DNA from: Sphingobium phenoxybenzoativorans
Lineage (GTDB): Bacteria > Pseudomonadota > Alphaproteobacteria > Sphingomonadales > Sphingomonadaceae
NCBI RefSeq assembly: GCF_001757355.1
Contig: NZ_MINO01000005.1
Coordinates: 85,789-149,788, forward strand
Length of the DNA stretch: 64,000 nt
Direction: 5' to 3'
A program made the translations under genes and the position numbers. The notes under the pieces were generated by a model. It was not told the origin of the DNA and made no database searches. It saw nothing but the letters and a program-made list of their open reading frames with translations. Below are positions 7,866 to 16,959 of the stretch, in pieces. Positions within the stretch are counted from its first letter, which is position 1, and each line of letters starts with the position of its first letter.

Positions 7866-8590
7866 GCAGCGTCAAGCTCCGGATAGTGACGGAAGATGCC
7901 GTCATTGTTGAATGCGATTCGCCGGTTGCTGCGGAAATAGTCCTTCAGTTCCGGCATGGCGGCCACCAGATCGCACAGTTTCATCAACCGGGGATAGTCG
8001 CCCTCTATGCTCTTTATCCGTTTCGGAAACGCGTAGCGCAGGCCGGAAACGAGCTGAAACAGGGACAGGTCGGCATAGCTCCAGCGGCTGCCGGTCAGCC
8101 AGTCCCCCGCCGCCGCCTTCAACGCCTTTTCAAACCAGGCGAAATATCCCGGTATCCGTTCCTTGCGAAATTGCTCCGCGGCACGCGCGGCCTCCGCCTT
8201 CTGATCCTCATAATAGAGCATGGCGGCCACCGGATGATGCACATTATGCGCCTCCGCCACGACATCCATGATGGTCAGTTGCACCTGGTTCAGCCAGTAG
8301 CGCGTCTTCATCGTCGTAGGGCCGCAATCATGCCGTTCCGACAGGAACATCAGGATATTTGCGGTCTGGGAAACCGTCTGACCATCAATGCCGATATAGG
8401 GTGGAGCGTAAGCCGGGCCTTCCACATGCCCGGCCATGTCCTTCATCATTGCTTCGGCCCCATCTTCCCGCGCGCGGTCCCTATAGGGAATGCCACACGC
8501 CTCCAGAGTCAGCCGGACGAACTCGCCGCGGCCGGGGATACTGGGCCAGTACCAGAAGTCATAGGCGCCCGAGTCAGACGAATCCGCCAT
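7862..8590 (-). CDS. Glutathione S-transferase family protein
   Basis: The protein has 242 residues from the ATG at 8590, which has a GGAGAAG site in front; longer in-frame starts exist but read through low-complexity arginine-rich sequence. The N-terminal thioredoxin-like half (YDFWYWPSIPGRGEFVRLTLEACGIPYRD) matches GSTs of the sigma/alpha type that begin with a tyrosine before PGRGE. QTVSQTANILMFL is the glutathione-contacting segment. The C-terminal half is helical, with GDWLTGSRWSYADLSLFQLV typical of GST domain 2. The substrate is unknown. Its stop overlaps the pirin start. Confidence 0.9.
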   Translation of the reverse strand: MADSSDSGAYDFWYWPSIPGRGEFVRLTLEACGIPYRDRAREDGAEAMMKDMAGHVEGPAYAPPYIGIDGQTVSQTANILMFLSERHDCGPTTMKTRYWLNQVQLTIMDVVAEAHNVHHPVAAMLYYEDQKAEAARAAEQFRKERIPGYFAWFEKALKAAAGDWLTGSRWSYADLSLFQLVSGLRYAFPKRIKSIEGDYPRLMKLCDLVAAMPELKDYFRSNRRIAFNNDGIFRHYPELDAA

Positions 8591-8651
8591 GCTCGCTTCT
8601 CCATTTCTCGCGCCCTCCTCCGCCAAGGGAAAGAGGATAAGGCCCGGATCG

Positions 8652-8939
8652 TCAAGCCTCCTGCGGCGCGCGCGCCTTGATCGCCAGCGCATGAACCTTG
8701 TCGCGCAGCAGGTCGGACAGGGCGGCGTTCACCATCCGCTGCCGGGCCACACGGCTCTGTCCGGTGAAGGCGTCCGCCACCACCTCCACGGTGAAATGAC
8801 TCTCGCCCGATCCGTCATGGCCGGCATGCCCGCGATGCATTTCGCTATCATCGATCACCGCCAGCCGGGCGGGATTCAGGGCGGCGCGCAGACGCGCTTC
8901 AATTTCAGTGGCCACGGGGCCTTTCGATTCCTGGGTCAT
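8652..8939 (-). CDS. BolA family protein
   Basis: This 95-residue protein has the BolA fold. IEARLRAALNPARLAVIDDS begins it, followed by GESHFTVEVVADAFTGQSRVARQRMVNAAL and the conserved end VHALAIKA. BolA proteins bind monothiol glutaredoxins through shared Fe-S clusters and take part in Fe-S transfer. In alphaproteobacteria bolA is often next to a J-domain gene and cobS/cobT, and here those genes follow divergently from 8984. The intergenic gap to the J-domain gene is 44 bp and must hold both promoters. Confidence 0.93.
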   Translation of the reverse strand: MTQESKGPVATEIEARLRAALNPARLAVIDDSEMHRGHAGHDGSGESHFTVEVVADAFTGQSRVARQRMVNAALSDLLRDKVHALAIKARAPQEA

Positions 8940-8983
8940 GGGCCTTATATAAGCGAACCGGCTTAGTTTGCATCAGGACGATT

Positions 8984-9604
8984 TTGGCTACCGATCCCTT
9001 CTCGACGAAACGGCATAACCGCTTTCATGGCCGCGTGGAACGCCAGGGCAGTCCTTGCGCGGTGCCCGGCTGCGAGGAAGCAGGCGAATTCCGCGCGCCG
9101 CCGGAGGGCGGGCATGGCACGGGGTCGGACGGTCCGCGCTGGCGCTGGCTGTGCCTGGATCATGTTCGCGAGTTCAACCAGAAATATAATTTCTTCAACG
9201 GCATGAGCGCCGAACAAATCGCCGACGCGCAGCGCCCCTATGCCGGATGGGAACGGGAAACCCGCGCCTTTTCCAGCAATGCGGCCAGCCCGCCGCCCCG
9301 CTGGGCGGACTTTTCCGATCCGCTGGACGCCATCGGAGCGAAGTTCCGGGACCGCATGAAGCGGGCCGAACAGGCCAATCGCCAACGAGCCGATGGCAAG
9401 TTCGTATCGCCCGATGACCGCAAGGCGATGGACCTGATGGGCCTTGACCTTGACGCAGACCGCAAGGCTCTGCGCGCGCGCTATACGGAGCTGGTCCGCC
9501 GCTTCCACCCCGACCATAATGGCGGCGACCGCAGCCATGAGCAGGCGCTGCAGGATGTCATCGCGGCCTATGGTCAGTTGAGGAAAGCGCCCGCTTTCGC
9601 ATAG
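8984..9604 (+). CDS. J-domain protein (C-terminal J domain)
   Basis: The 206-residue protein has a J domain at its C-terminus (about residues 145-205) with the Hsp70-stimulating HPD in RRFHPDHNGGD. The N-terminal region carries the paired motifs CAVPGCEE and LCLDHVREFN, a conserved Cys pattern of this alphaproteobacterial family that could bind a metal. The start appears to be TTG at 8984 with an AGGACG site before it. The neighbours are bolA (divergent) and an Hsp70-like gene 85 bp downstream, so a dedicated chaperone pair is plausible. There is no zinc finger or DnaJ C-terminal domain. Confidence 0.88.
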   Translation: MATDPFSTKRHNRFHGRVERQGSPCAVPGCEEAGEFRAPPEGGHGTGSDGPRWRWLCLDHVREFNQKYNFFNGMSAEQIADAQRPYAGWERETRAFSSNAASPPPRWADFSDPLDAIGAKFRDRMKRAEQANRQRADGKFVSPDDRKAMDLMGLDLDADRKALRARYTELVRRFHPDHNGGDRSHEQALQDVIAAYGQLRKAPAFA

Positions 9605-9689
9605 CAGCCTTATCCCGGCGGCGCCCTTGTGATGGCGATGCTTCACTGCCATAGGCCCCGGCCCTTCCACAGATTCCCGGAGACTTTCC

Positions 9690-10982
9690 ATGCAGACCGG
9701 CGCACGCGCTCTGGGCCTAGATTTCGGCACGACCAACAGCGTCGCGGCTCTGGGCGAAGGCGGCCGTTCCGATCTGGTGGAATTTGCCGGCGAACAGGCG
9801 ACCGGTCCGGTGTTCCGTTCCGCCTTGTGCTTCTGGCACGACGATGGGGTCAAGGGCGGGATGGCGCATGAGGCCGGGCCATGGGCGATCGCGGAATATC
9901 TGGAATATCCGCAGGACAGCCGGTTCATCCAGTCATTCAAATCGGTGGCGGCCAGCCCGATCTTCGAACATGCGACCGTGTTCGAGAAACGCTATGCGTT
10001 CGAGGAACTCGGCCGCATGTTCCTCGAACGCATGGCCGAACATGGCGGCGGCGCGCTGAGCGCCCTGCCCAGCCGGATAATCGTCGGACGTCCGGTCACA
10101 TATGCAGGGTCGCGGCCCGACGAGGCGCTCGCCCGGCGACGGTATGACGCGATGTTCGCCGCATGGGGAACGGACATCCATTATGTCTACGAGCCATTGG
10201 GAGCGGCGTTCAGCTATGCCTCGCGCATTACCGAACCGGCCACCATCCTGGTTGCGGACTTTGGCGGCGGCACCAGCGATTTTTCCGTCGTGAAGGTGGA
10301 CGCGCCCGGATCGGAACGGCGCTGCATTCCACTGGGTTCGGCAGGCGTCGGAATTGCCGGAGACCGTTTCGACTATCGTATCGTCGACAATCTGGTGCTT
10401 CCGATGCTTGGCAAGGGCGGCAGTTACCGGTCATTCGGCAAAAGCCTGGAAATCCCGCGCAGCTATTTCGCGGACTTCGCCGACTGGTCGCGCCTGGCCC
10501 TGATGCGTAACCGCAAGACCATGGCCGAGCTGGAGCGGCTTCAGAAAAGCGCGGCCGATCCGGACGCCATCGGCCGCATGATCGCCCTGATCGAACAGGA
10601 GCTTGGCTATCCGCTTTACGATGCTGTCGGACAGCTCAAGCGCGCGCTGTCGAGCGCGGACAGCGCGCATTTCCACTTCGACGGGGGCGGCCTGGGCATC
10701 GAGGCCGAGGTAACCCGTTCCGACTTTGAGCGCTGGATCGCCGAAGATATCGCCCGAATCGAGACAAGCGTCGATCAGGCGCTGAGAAATGCGGGCGTGA
10801 CGCCGCAGGACATCGATCGCGTGTTCCTGACCGGCGGATCGTCCCTCATTCCCGCAATCCGGGCGATTTTCGACCGGCGTTTCGGCGCCGGGCAGATTGC
10901 GACAGGAGGAGAGCTTACCTCCATCGCGCATGGGCTGGCGCTCATCGGGCTGGAAGATCATCTGGCCGAATGGACAGCTTGA
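9690..10982 (+). CDS. Hsp70-like ATPase, YegD type
   Basis: The protein has 430 residues and consists of an actin-like ATPase domain without the usual substrate-binding domain. The phosphate-1 motif ALGLDFGTTNSVAAL, the phosphate-2 motif ILVADFGGGTSDFSVV and the adenosine motif FLTGGSSLIPAIRAIF are all visible. The layout matches YegD-family chaperones. It lies between a J-domain gene and cobS on the same strand, which suggests that the J protein stimulates this ATPase and that the pair may assist CobS/CobT. That link is inferred from gene order only. Confidence 0.9.
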   Translation: MQTGARALGLDFGTTNSVAALGEGGRSDLVEFAGEQATGPVFRSALCFWHDDGVKGGMAHEAGPWAIAEYLEYPQDSRFIQSFKSVAASPIFEHATVFEKRYAFEELGRMFLERMAEHGGGALSALPSRIIVGRPVTYAGSRPDEALARRRYDAMFAAWGTDIHYVYEPLGAAFSYASRITEPATILVADFGGGTSDFSVVKVDAPGSERRCIPLGSAGVGIAGDRFDYRIVDNLVLPMLGKGGSYRSFGKSLEIPRSYFADFADWSRLALMRNRKTMAELERLQKSAADPDAIGRMIALIEQELGYPLYDAVGQLKRALSSADSAHFHFDGGGLGIEAEVTRSDFERWIAEDIARIETSVDQALRNAGVTPQDIDRVFLTGGSSLIPAIRAIFDRRFGAGQIATGGELTSIAHGLALIGLEDHLAEWTA

Positions 10983-11069
10983 TCCTGTTTTTGCCTTATC
11001 TCAATCTATCGACATCGCCTTCCCCAATCGGTTAGGGGCTTTGGGGGACTCGCAGGAAGATTTGCACAT

Positions 11070-12077
11070 ATGACCGACATCCCCAACACCCAGCCAGACA
11101 CGCGCAGCGAGACGCTGCTGGACTCGCCCGACCGGGAGGTTGACGCGCGCGAGACGTTCGGCGTCGATGTCGACATGAAGATTCCGGCCTTCTCGGAGGC
11201 CGACGAGCGCGTGCCCGACCTTGACCCCGCCTATGTGTTCGACCCGGACACCACGCTGGCGATCCTGGCGGGCTTCTCCCACAATCGCCGCGTCATGGTG
11301 CAGGGTTATCACGGCACCGGCAAGTCGACCCATATCGAACAGGTCGCCGCCCGCCTCAACTGGCCATGCATCCGCATCAATCTGGACGCGCATATCAGCC
11401 GTATCGACCTGGTCGGGCGCGACGCCATTGTCCTGAAGGACGGACAGCAGGTCACTGAGTTCCGGGAGGGCCTGCTCCCCTGGGCGCTGCAGCGGCCGGT
11501 CGCGCTGGTGTTCGACGAATATGACGCCGGCCGCCCGGACGTGATGTTCGTCATCCAGCGCGTGCTGGAAACGGACGGCAAGATGACCTTGCTCGACCAG
11601 AACCGGGTCATCCGACCGAACCCCTGGTTCCGCCTGTTCGCGACGTCCAACACGGTGGGTCTGGGCGACACGACCGGCCTCTACCACGGCACGCAGCAGA
11701 TCAATCAGGGCCAGATGGACCGGTGGAACCTGGTCGTCACCCTCAACTATCTGCCCGCCGCCACGGAAGCGCAGATCGTCCTCGCCAAGTCGGGCGAGTA
11801 CGACCATGAGGGCGGCCGCAAGGAAGTGGAGAATATGATCAAGGTGGCGGAACTGACCCGCCAGGGCTTCATCAACGGCGACATCTCGACCGTCATGAGC
11901 CCGCGCACGGTGATCAGTTGGGCGCAGAACGCCTTGATCTTCAAGAATGTCGGCTTCGCCTTCCGCCTGTCCTTCCTCAACAAATGCGATGAGGCGGAGC
12001 GCGCGCTGGTCGCCGAATATTACCAGCGCGTGTTCGGAAAGGATCTGCCGGAAAGCGTTGTGGGCAAGGCCGGGTGA
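11070..12077 (+). CDS. cobS: Aerobic cobaltochelatase-type AAA+ subunit CobS
   Basis: CobS is an AAA+ ATPase that with CobT and CobN inserts cobalt into hydrogenobyrinate a,c-diamide. The 335-residue sequence has the Walker [15 protein letters not shown], a Walker B-like [10 protein letters not shown] and the long conserved [20 protein letters not shown] segment. An AGGAAGA site precedes the ATG. Its stop overlaps the GTG start of a phosphatase gene (GTGA), and cobT follows. No cobN or other cobalamin gene is in the window. In many alphaproteobacteria the CobS/CobT pair is present whether or not the full pathway is. Confidence 0.95.
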   Translation: MTDIPNTQPDTRSETLLDSPDREVDARETFGVDVDMKIPAFSEADERVPDLDPAYVFDPDTTLAILAGFSHNRRVMVQGYHGTGKSTHIEQVAARLNWPCIRINLDAHISRIDLVGRDAIVLKDGQQVTEFREGLLPWALQRPVALVFDEYDAGRPDVMFVIQRVLETDGKMTLLDQNRVIRPNPWFRLFATSNTVGLGDTTGLYHGTQQINQGQMDRWNLVVTLNYLPAATEAQIVLAKSGEYDHEGGRKEVENMIKVAELTRQGFINGDISTVMSPRTVISWAQNALIFKNVGFAFRLSFLNKCDEAERALVAEYYQRVFGKDLPESVVGKAG

Positions 12078-12853
12078 CCGTTCAGGCTGAACATTCCCCT
12101 CGTCTCATTCCGTTGCAGGCAAGTTTCAACCTGCGCGATTTCGGCGGTTATCCGACGGGCGATGGCCGGGTCGTGAAGCGCCGCATGCTCTATCGTTCAG
12201 GCACGATGACCTTGCTGACCGAAGCGGATGAGGATCATCTGCGGGCGTTGGGCATCCGCAGCATATGCGATTTCCGCCGCTCAAATGAGCGCAAGGCGGA
12301 ACCGACGCGCTGGCATGAGCCGGCCGGCATCGCCTATTGGAGCCGGGACTATATCGAAAGCAGCGGCGTCCTTTCGGAAATCCTGAAGGATGAGGCGGCG
12401 ACGCCGGAAAAAATGCGCCAGGCGATGACCCATCTGTATCGCGAAATCCCGGCCGATCATGCCCCGTCCTACAGCGCGATGTTCGCCCAGCTCGCGCGTG
12501 GCGACGCCCCCCTGCTGATCAACTGCGCGGCGGGCAAGGACCGCACCGGCGTTGGCGCTGCCCTGATCCTGACGATGCTCGGCGTTCCGCGTCCGCTGAT
12601 CGATGAGGATTATCTCCTCACCAACGACCATGCCGACTGGCCCATGCTGTTCGGCCGGCGCAACACCAAGGTCGCCCGCGTCGCCCAGAGCGCGCCGGAG
12701 CTGATCGCGCCATTGCTGGCCGCAGACACCGCCTATCTGGACGCATTTTTCGACGAGCTGGACGCCAGCCATGGCGGCGTGGACGGCTATCTGGCGTCGA
12801 TCGGCGTGGATGCGGACGCAAAGCGGACGATCCGCGCATTGCTGCTCGACTGA
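12074..12853 (+). CDS. Tyrosine/dual-specificity phosphatase, Y_phosphatase3 type
   Basis: This 259-residue protein resembles the bacterial PtpB/LipA-like tyrosine phosphatase family. [15 protein letters not shown] opens the domain, and LYRSGTM and [11 protein letters not shown] follow. The active-site loop is [10 protein letters not shown], with the catalytic cysteine and arginine in CxxGKDRTG. It is embedded between cobS and cobT with overlaps at both ends (GTGA with cobS, TGATG with cobT), so the three proteins are translated as a coupled unit. Its substrate is unknown; placement suggests control or repair of something linked to the CobS-CobT complex. Confidence 0.88.
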   Translation: MTVQAEHSPRLIPLQASFNLRDFGGYPTGDGRVVKRRMLYRSGTMTLLTEADEDHLRALGIRSICDFRRSNERKAEPTRWHEPAGIAYWSRDYIESSGVLSEILKDEAATPEKMRQAMTHLYREIPADHAPSYSAMFAQLARGDAPLLINCAAGKDRTGVGAALILTMLGVPRPLIDEDYLLTNDHADWPMLFGRRNTKVARVAQSAPELIAPLLAADTAYLDAFFDELDASHGGVDGYLASIGVDADAKRTIRALLLD

Positions 12854-14679
12854 TGGCCGAACGCTCCCACCTCGACGCTTTCAAGGATGTGCTGTCCGGC
12901 GCGGCGCGGTCGATGGCGCGCGATGCGGAAGTCGAGGTCGGCTTCACCGCCGATGCCCCGCACATGTCGGGCAAGCAGATCAAGGTGCCGACGCCGGGCC
13001 GCAACCTGCCCCGCGATCAGGTGGCGATCGCACGCGGCTTTGCCGACGCCAATACGCTCAAGCTGCGCCATCATAATCCGAAGATTCATGGATCGGCCCT
13101 CCCGGCCGAGGCCGTGGCGCGCGCCGTCTACGATGCTGTCGAGCAAGCCCGCGTCGAGGCCATTGGATCGCGCCAGATGGAGGGCGTGCGGGAGAATTTG
13201 AACCACGCGCTGGAAATGCGGTTGAAGTCCGATCCCATCATCCGCGCGCGGAACAGGGATGAAGTGCCGCTGAGCACCGCCATAGCGCTCAAGGTCCGGG
13301 AAAGGCTGACGGGACAGCCCGCGCCTGAAGCCGCGCGGGACGGCATGGATATGGTCGACCAGTGGATAGAGGATAAGGCGGGGCCGGATCTCGACGCGCT
13401 TGGCCTGGCGCTGGACGACCAGCGCGCTTTCCAGAAGCTGGCGACCGCGATGCTGGAGCATCTGGAACTGGTCGACGCCGACTCTCCGCCTGAACCGACG
13501 GACGAGCAGGGCGAGGAAGACGGCGAGGACCAGGAGCAGCAGCAGGACGAGGGCGACCAGGGCGAGGAGCAGACCGGGGACAGCGACGCCCAGACGGAAG
13601 CGCGCGCCGAACAGCAAAGCGGCGAAAGCGAGGACGGCGACAGCGAATATAGCGAGGAGTTTGACGCGGACAGCGACGCCGGCGCCGACGATATGGGTGA
13701 GGAGGGCATGATGCCCGTCCGGCCCAACCGGCCGATGTCGGACCTGCCGCCGGGCTTCGATTACACCGCCTTCACCACCAAGCATGACGAAATCGTATTC
13801 GCAACCGACCTGTGCGACGACGATGAACTGACCCGCCTGCGCGGTTTCCTCGATCAGCAGCTTGTCAGCCTGCAGGGCGCGGTGACAAAGCTCGCCAACC
13901 GGCTGCAGCGCCGCCTGATGGCGCAGCAGTCGCGCAGTTGGGATTTCGACCAGGAGGAGGGCATGCTGGACGCCGCCCGCCTCGCCCGCATCATCATCGA
14001 TCCCACCCGGTCGCTCTCCTACAAGATTGAGCGCGACACCGAGTTTCGCGACACTGTGGTCACGCTGCTGATCGACAATAGCGGCTCGATGCGCGGCCGG
14101 CCGATCAGCATCGCCGCGATCAGCGCCGACATCATGGCCCGCACGCTGGAGCGGTGCGGCGTCAAGACGGAGATTCTCGGCTTCACCACCCGCGCCTGGA
14201 AGGGCGGGCAGAGTCGCGAGGACTGGCTGGGGGCGGGACGGCCTCCCCTGCCCGGCCGCCTCAACGACCTGCGCCATATCGTCTACAAAAAGGCCGATGA
14301 ACCCTGGCGGCGCGCGCGCAAGAATCTGGGCCTGATGATGCGCGAGGGGCTGCTGAAGGAGAATATTGACGGCGAAGCGCTGCTCTGGGCGCATAACCGC
14401 CTGATCGGACGGACCGAGGAGCGCCGCATCCTGATGGTCATCTCGGACGGCGCGCCAGTGGACGACAGCACCCTCTCGGTCAACAGCGGCACCTATCTGG
14501 AGCGGCATTTGCGGCAGGTGATCGAATGGATCGAGAACCGATCGCCGGTGCAGCTCGTCGCCATCGGCATCGGCCATGACGTGACCCGCTATTACAAGCG
14601 GGCCGTGACGATCATGGACGCCGAACAGCTTGGCGGCACGATGGTTGAACAGCTCGCGGGACTGTTCGACGAGGATTGA
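12853..14679 (+). CDS. cobT: Cobaltochelatase-type subunit CobT with VWA domain
   Basis: CobT forms a chaperone-like complex with the CobS AAA+ ring. The 608-residue protein has an N-terminal CobT domain, a very acidic, glutamine-rich linker (about residues 215-285) and a C-terminal von Willebrand A domain. The VWA metal site is visible as [13 protein letters not shown] (DxSxS). FDTxYNTVR-like N-terminal features are absent, but the [19 protein letters not shown] lead-in is typical. The start overlaps the phosphatase stop. After the stop at 14679 the next genes run on the other strand. Confidence 0.94.
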   Translation: MAERSHLDAFKDVLSGAARSMARDAEVEVGFTADAPHMSGKQIKVPTPGRNLPRDQVAIARGFADANTLKLRHHNPKIHGSALPAEAVARAVYDAVEQARVEAIGSRQMEGVRENLNHALEMRLKSDPIIRARNRDEVPLSTAIALKVRERLTGQPAPEAARDGMDMVDQWIEDKAGPDLDALGLALDDQRAFQKLATAMLEHLELVDADSPPEPTDEQGEEDGEDQEQQQDEGDQGEEQTGDSDAQTEARAEQQSGESEDGDSEYSEEFDADSDAGADDMGEEGMMPVRPNRPMSDLPPGFDYTAFTTKHDEIVFATDLCDDDELTRLRGFLDQQLVSLQGAVTKLANRLQRRLMAQQSRSWDFDQEEGMLDAARLARIIIDPTRSLSYKIERDTEFRDTVVTLLIDNSGSMRGRPISIAAISADIMARTLERCGVKTEILGFTTRAWKGGQSREDWLGAGRPPLPGRLNDLRHIVYKKADEPWRRARKNLGLMMREGLLKENIDGEALLWAHNRLIGRTEERRILMVISDGAPVDDSTLSVNSGTYLERHLRQVIEWIENRSPVQLVAIGIGHDVTRYYKRAVTIMDAEQLGGTMVEQLAGLFDED

Positions 14680-14712
14680 CCTTCCGAATTTACGGGAGGA
14701 GGCATTTTTCTT

Positions 14713-15051
14713 TTACGAGCGACCCAATATCCGGCGCTCCAGCAACGCCTGCATATTCCGCCGCGCATCGGCAATAAGGGATATCATCACCTGCGATCCG
14801 ATTACCCTGTAGATCAATCGATACGGAGGAAGGGAGATTTCCCGAAAGTCCTGGATTCCCAAAGCCTCCAATTCTGGCGGGACATGTCCCCGCAATGGGA
14901 AGCTTTCCAAATGCATTATCTTTTCCAACAGCGCATCGAGCAGTCCGTCCGCCTCGTCAGAGGATCGAGTAGCGGCGACGTAGGTGTGAAGCGCCTCCAG
15001 ATCATCCTCTGCTCCCTGCGTCAGGAAAACCTCGAACATCTTGTTCGTCAT
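14713..15051 (-). CDS. ParE/RelE-family toxin
   Basis: The 112-residue protein belongs to the ParE/RelE plasmid-stabilisation fold: FEVFLTQGAEDDLEALHTYV at the start, LLEKIMHLESFPLRGHVPPEL in the middle, and REISLPPYRLIYRVIGSQVMISLIADARRNM at the end. ParE toxins poison DNA gyrase while RelE toxins cleave mRNA; the R/Y-rich end without a clear RelE catalytic triad favours ParE, but this is not certain. The ATG overlaps the antitoxin stop (ATGA), the usual arrangement that makes toxin synthesis depend on antitoxin translation. Confidence 0.87.
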   Translation of the reverse strand: MTNKMFEVFLTQGAEDDLEALHTYVAATRSSDEADGLLDALLEKIMHLESFPLRGHVPPELEALGIQDFREISLPPYRLIYRVIGSQVMISLIADARRNMQALLERRILGRS

Positions 15052-15320
15052 CAGCGCGATTTGGTTTTCAACCGCGCGATGACCTCTCGGGCTGGCCTGA
15101 TGCGCCTGGCCTCGGCATCCTGATTGCCCAGCGCAAGCAGTTTCAGCAGCGCCAAAGTTTCCTGCCCCTGCTCATAAGACGCGACGTCCTGCAGCACGGC
15201 TTTTGCTTCGCCATTCTGGGTGATGACCATAGGTTCACGACTCTCCGCCAAATCGAGCAGAATTTCGGCGGCGTTCGCTTTCAAATAGCTGATGGGCTTG
15301 ACCTGAGCGGAATAACGCAT
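15051..15320 (-). CDS. Phd/YefM-family antitoxin
   Basis: The protein has 89 residues from the ATG at 15320, which is preceded by GAGAGTG; the upstream in-frame start at 15362 would read through the operator-like sequence. The N-terminal DNA-binding Phd/YefM fold is visible as ISYLKANAAEILLDLAESREPMVITQNGEAKAVLQDVASYEQ. The C-terminal tail neutralises the toxin encoded immediately downstream. The pair is a self-contained type II toxin-antitoxin module between cobT and cysS. Confidence 0.9.
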   Translation of the reverse strand: MRYSAQVKPISYLKANAAEILLDLAESREPMVITQNGEAKAVLQDVASYEQGQETLALLKLLALGNQDAEARRIRPAREVIARLKTKSR

Positions 15321-15336
15321 GAACACTCTCACAAGT

Positions 15337-15357
15337 CTATATAAAGACCAAATATAG
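15337..15357. promoter_or_regulatory. Candidate antitoxin operator/promoter
   Basis: An AT-rich inverted repeat, CTATAT-N9-ATATAG, begins 17 bp upstream of the antitoxin ATG. Phd-type antitoxins bind such palindromes over their own promoter to autorepress. The surrounding 30 bp are far more AT-rich than the rest of the region. Binding is inferred from symmetry and position. Confidence 0.45.
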
Positions 15358-15416
15358 TCCAATTATCCGTATAGGGCAATCTTGACCTTCTCCGGCAACC
15401 GCACCATGCACCCGGC

Positions 15417-16937
15417 ATGACCGACACCGCCCCCCTGCGCCTGTTCAACAGCCTGACGCGCTCCGTGGAGACCTTCGTGCCGATCACGGCCGGCGAAGCG
15501 CGCGTCTATAGCTGCGGGCCTACCGTCTATAATTATGCCCATCTCGGCAATCTGCGCGCCTATGTGTTTACCGACGCGTTGCGGCGGACGCTGCTGTGGA
15601 AGGGCTATGCCGTCACCCATATCATCAACATCACGGATGTCGGCCATCTGACCAGCGACGCCGACGCCGGGGACGACAAGATGGAGGCCGCCGCCCGCGC
15701 ACAGGCCAAGAGCATCTGGGACATCGCGGCCCATTATACCGACGCCTTCAAGAGCAATATCGCCGCGCTCAACATCATAGAGCCAAGCGAATGGACGGTC
15801 GCGACCGACTATGTGCCGCAGATGATCGAGTTCGCAAAGACCATCGCCGACCGGCATTGCTACGAGATTGACAGCGGCCTCTATTTCGATGTGTCGACCG
15901 TTCCCGATTACGGCCGCCTAGCCCGGACGAAGGACGATGAAGGCGAGGGCCGGATCGACCCGGTCGCCGGCAAGCGCAACCCGCAGGACTTCGCCATCTG
16001 GCGCAAGTCCGCGCCCGGCGAGAACCGGCAGATGGAATGGGACTCGCCCTGGGGCAAGGGCGCGCCGGGCTGGCATCTGGAATGCTCGGTGATGAGCCAT
16101 GCGAAGCTCGGCCATCCGTTTGACATCCATACCGGCGGCATCGACCATCGCGAAATTCATCACCCCAACGAGATTGCCCAGAACCAGGCGTTCTGCGGAT
16201 GCTCGGACGCGGCTTCGGGAGTCGGGGCAGGCTTCACCGGCGCGCGCTGGTGGATGCATAACAACTTCCTCGTCGATCGCTCCGGCAAGATGTCGAAGTC
16301 GAAGGGCGGCTTCACCACGCTATTCTCGCTGATCGATGCGGGCGTGCATCCTTTGGCCTATCGCCTGCTGTGCCTGTCGGCGCATTATCGCAGCGAGTTG
16401 GAGTTTAGCAGCGGCACGCTGGGTGCCGCATTAACGCGATTGAAGCGGATGAAGAAAGCGATTGCGGTCAAACGCTGGCAAGAGTTCCAAGAAACTGGAC
16501 AGGCCTTAGATAACTTTGCGGACATTCGTCCTATTTCAATTGAAAAGCGCGAGGATGCCGACATCACTGGCGTGTTGGCGTTGTTCGATGCAGCGATCAG
16601 AGATGACCTTAATACACCAAAATGCCTGCCGTTAGTCGAAGAGGTGCTTACCGATCCGACTATCGACAACAGGTTGCGATGGCATCTCATTGCTACCATG
16701 GACGAAGTGCTCGGACTTGATCTCCTTAAAATGGATCGCGCGGACCTGCGCATCCCGCCCAAAGATGCCGCCATCACCGAAGTCGAAATCGAGGCAGAAC
16801 TCGACCGCCGCCAGGCTGCGCGCGCGGCGAAGGATTTCGCGGCGTCGGATGCGATCCGTAACGCCCTCATCGCCAAAGGCGTAGATGTGATGGACGGCGA
16901 TCCGCTGCGCTGGGAATGGAACATCCGGCTGGATTAA
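15417..16937 (+). CDS. cysS: Cysteinyl-tRNA synthetase
   Basis: CysS charges tRNA-Cys. The 506-residue protein has the HIGH-type motif at His42-Leu-Gly-Asn45 in CGPTVYNYAHLGNLR, whose first Cys is a zinc ligand, and KMSKS in DRSGKMSKSKGG near residue 290. The C-terminal DALR-like domain follows. Codon use changes sharply between about 16396 and 16735: TTA, ATT, ACT, TCA, AGA, ACA, CCA, AGG and CGA appear repeatedly, while the codons on both sides are strongly GC-ending. The frame stays intact, so this looks like intragenic replacement from an AT-richer source. Confidence 0.95.
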   Translation: MTDTAPLRLFNSLTRSVETFVPITAGEARVYSCGPTVYNYAHLGNLRAYVFTDALRRTLLWKGYAVTHIINITDVGHLTSDADAGDDKMEAAARAQAKSIWDIAAHYTDAFKSNIAALNIIEPSEWTVATDYVPQMIEFAKTIADRHCYEIDSGLYFDVSTVPDYGRLARTKDDEGEGRIDPVAGKRNPQDFAIWRKSAPGENRQMEWDSPWGKGAPGWHLECSVMSHAKLGHPFDIHTGGIDHREIHHPNEIAQNQAFCGCSDAASGVGAGFTGARWWMHNNFLVDRSGKMSKSKGGFTTLFSLIDAGVHPLAYRLLCLSAHYRSELEFSSGTLGAALTRLKRMKKAIAVKRWQEFQETGQALDNFADIRPISIEKREDADITGVLALFDAAIRDDLNTPKCLPLVEEVLTDPTIDNRLRWHLIATMDEVLGLDLLKMDRADLRIPPKDAAITEVEIEAELDRRQAARAAKDFAASDAIRNALIAKGVDVMDGDPLRWEWNIRLD

Positions 16938-16959
16938 CCGCGCGGAAGGAGCAGGCGGC

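Noticed and set aside
12787..14577. 596-residue minus-strand frame opposite cobT
   Set aside because: It is the shadow of cobT; its hydrophobic Leu/Val run is only the complement of the acidic linker.
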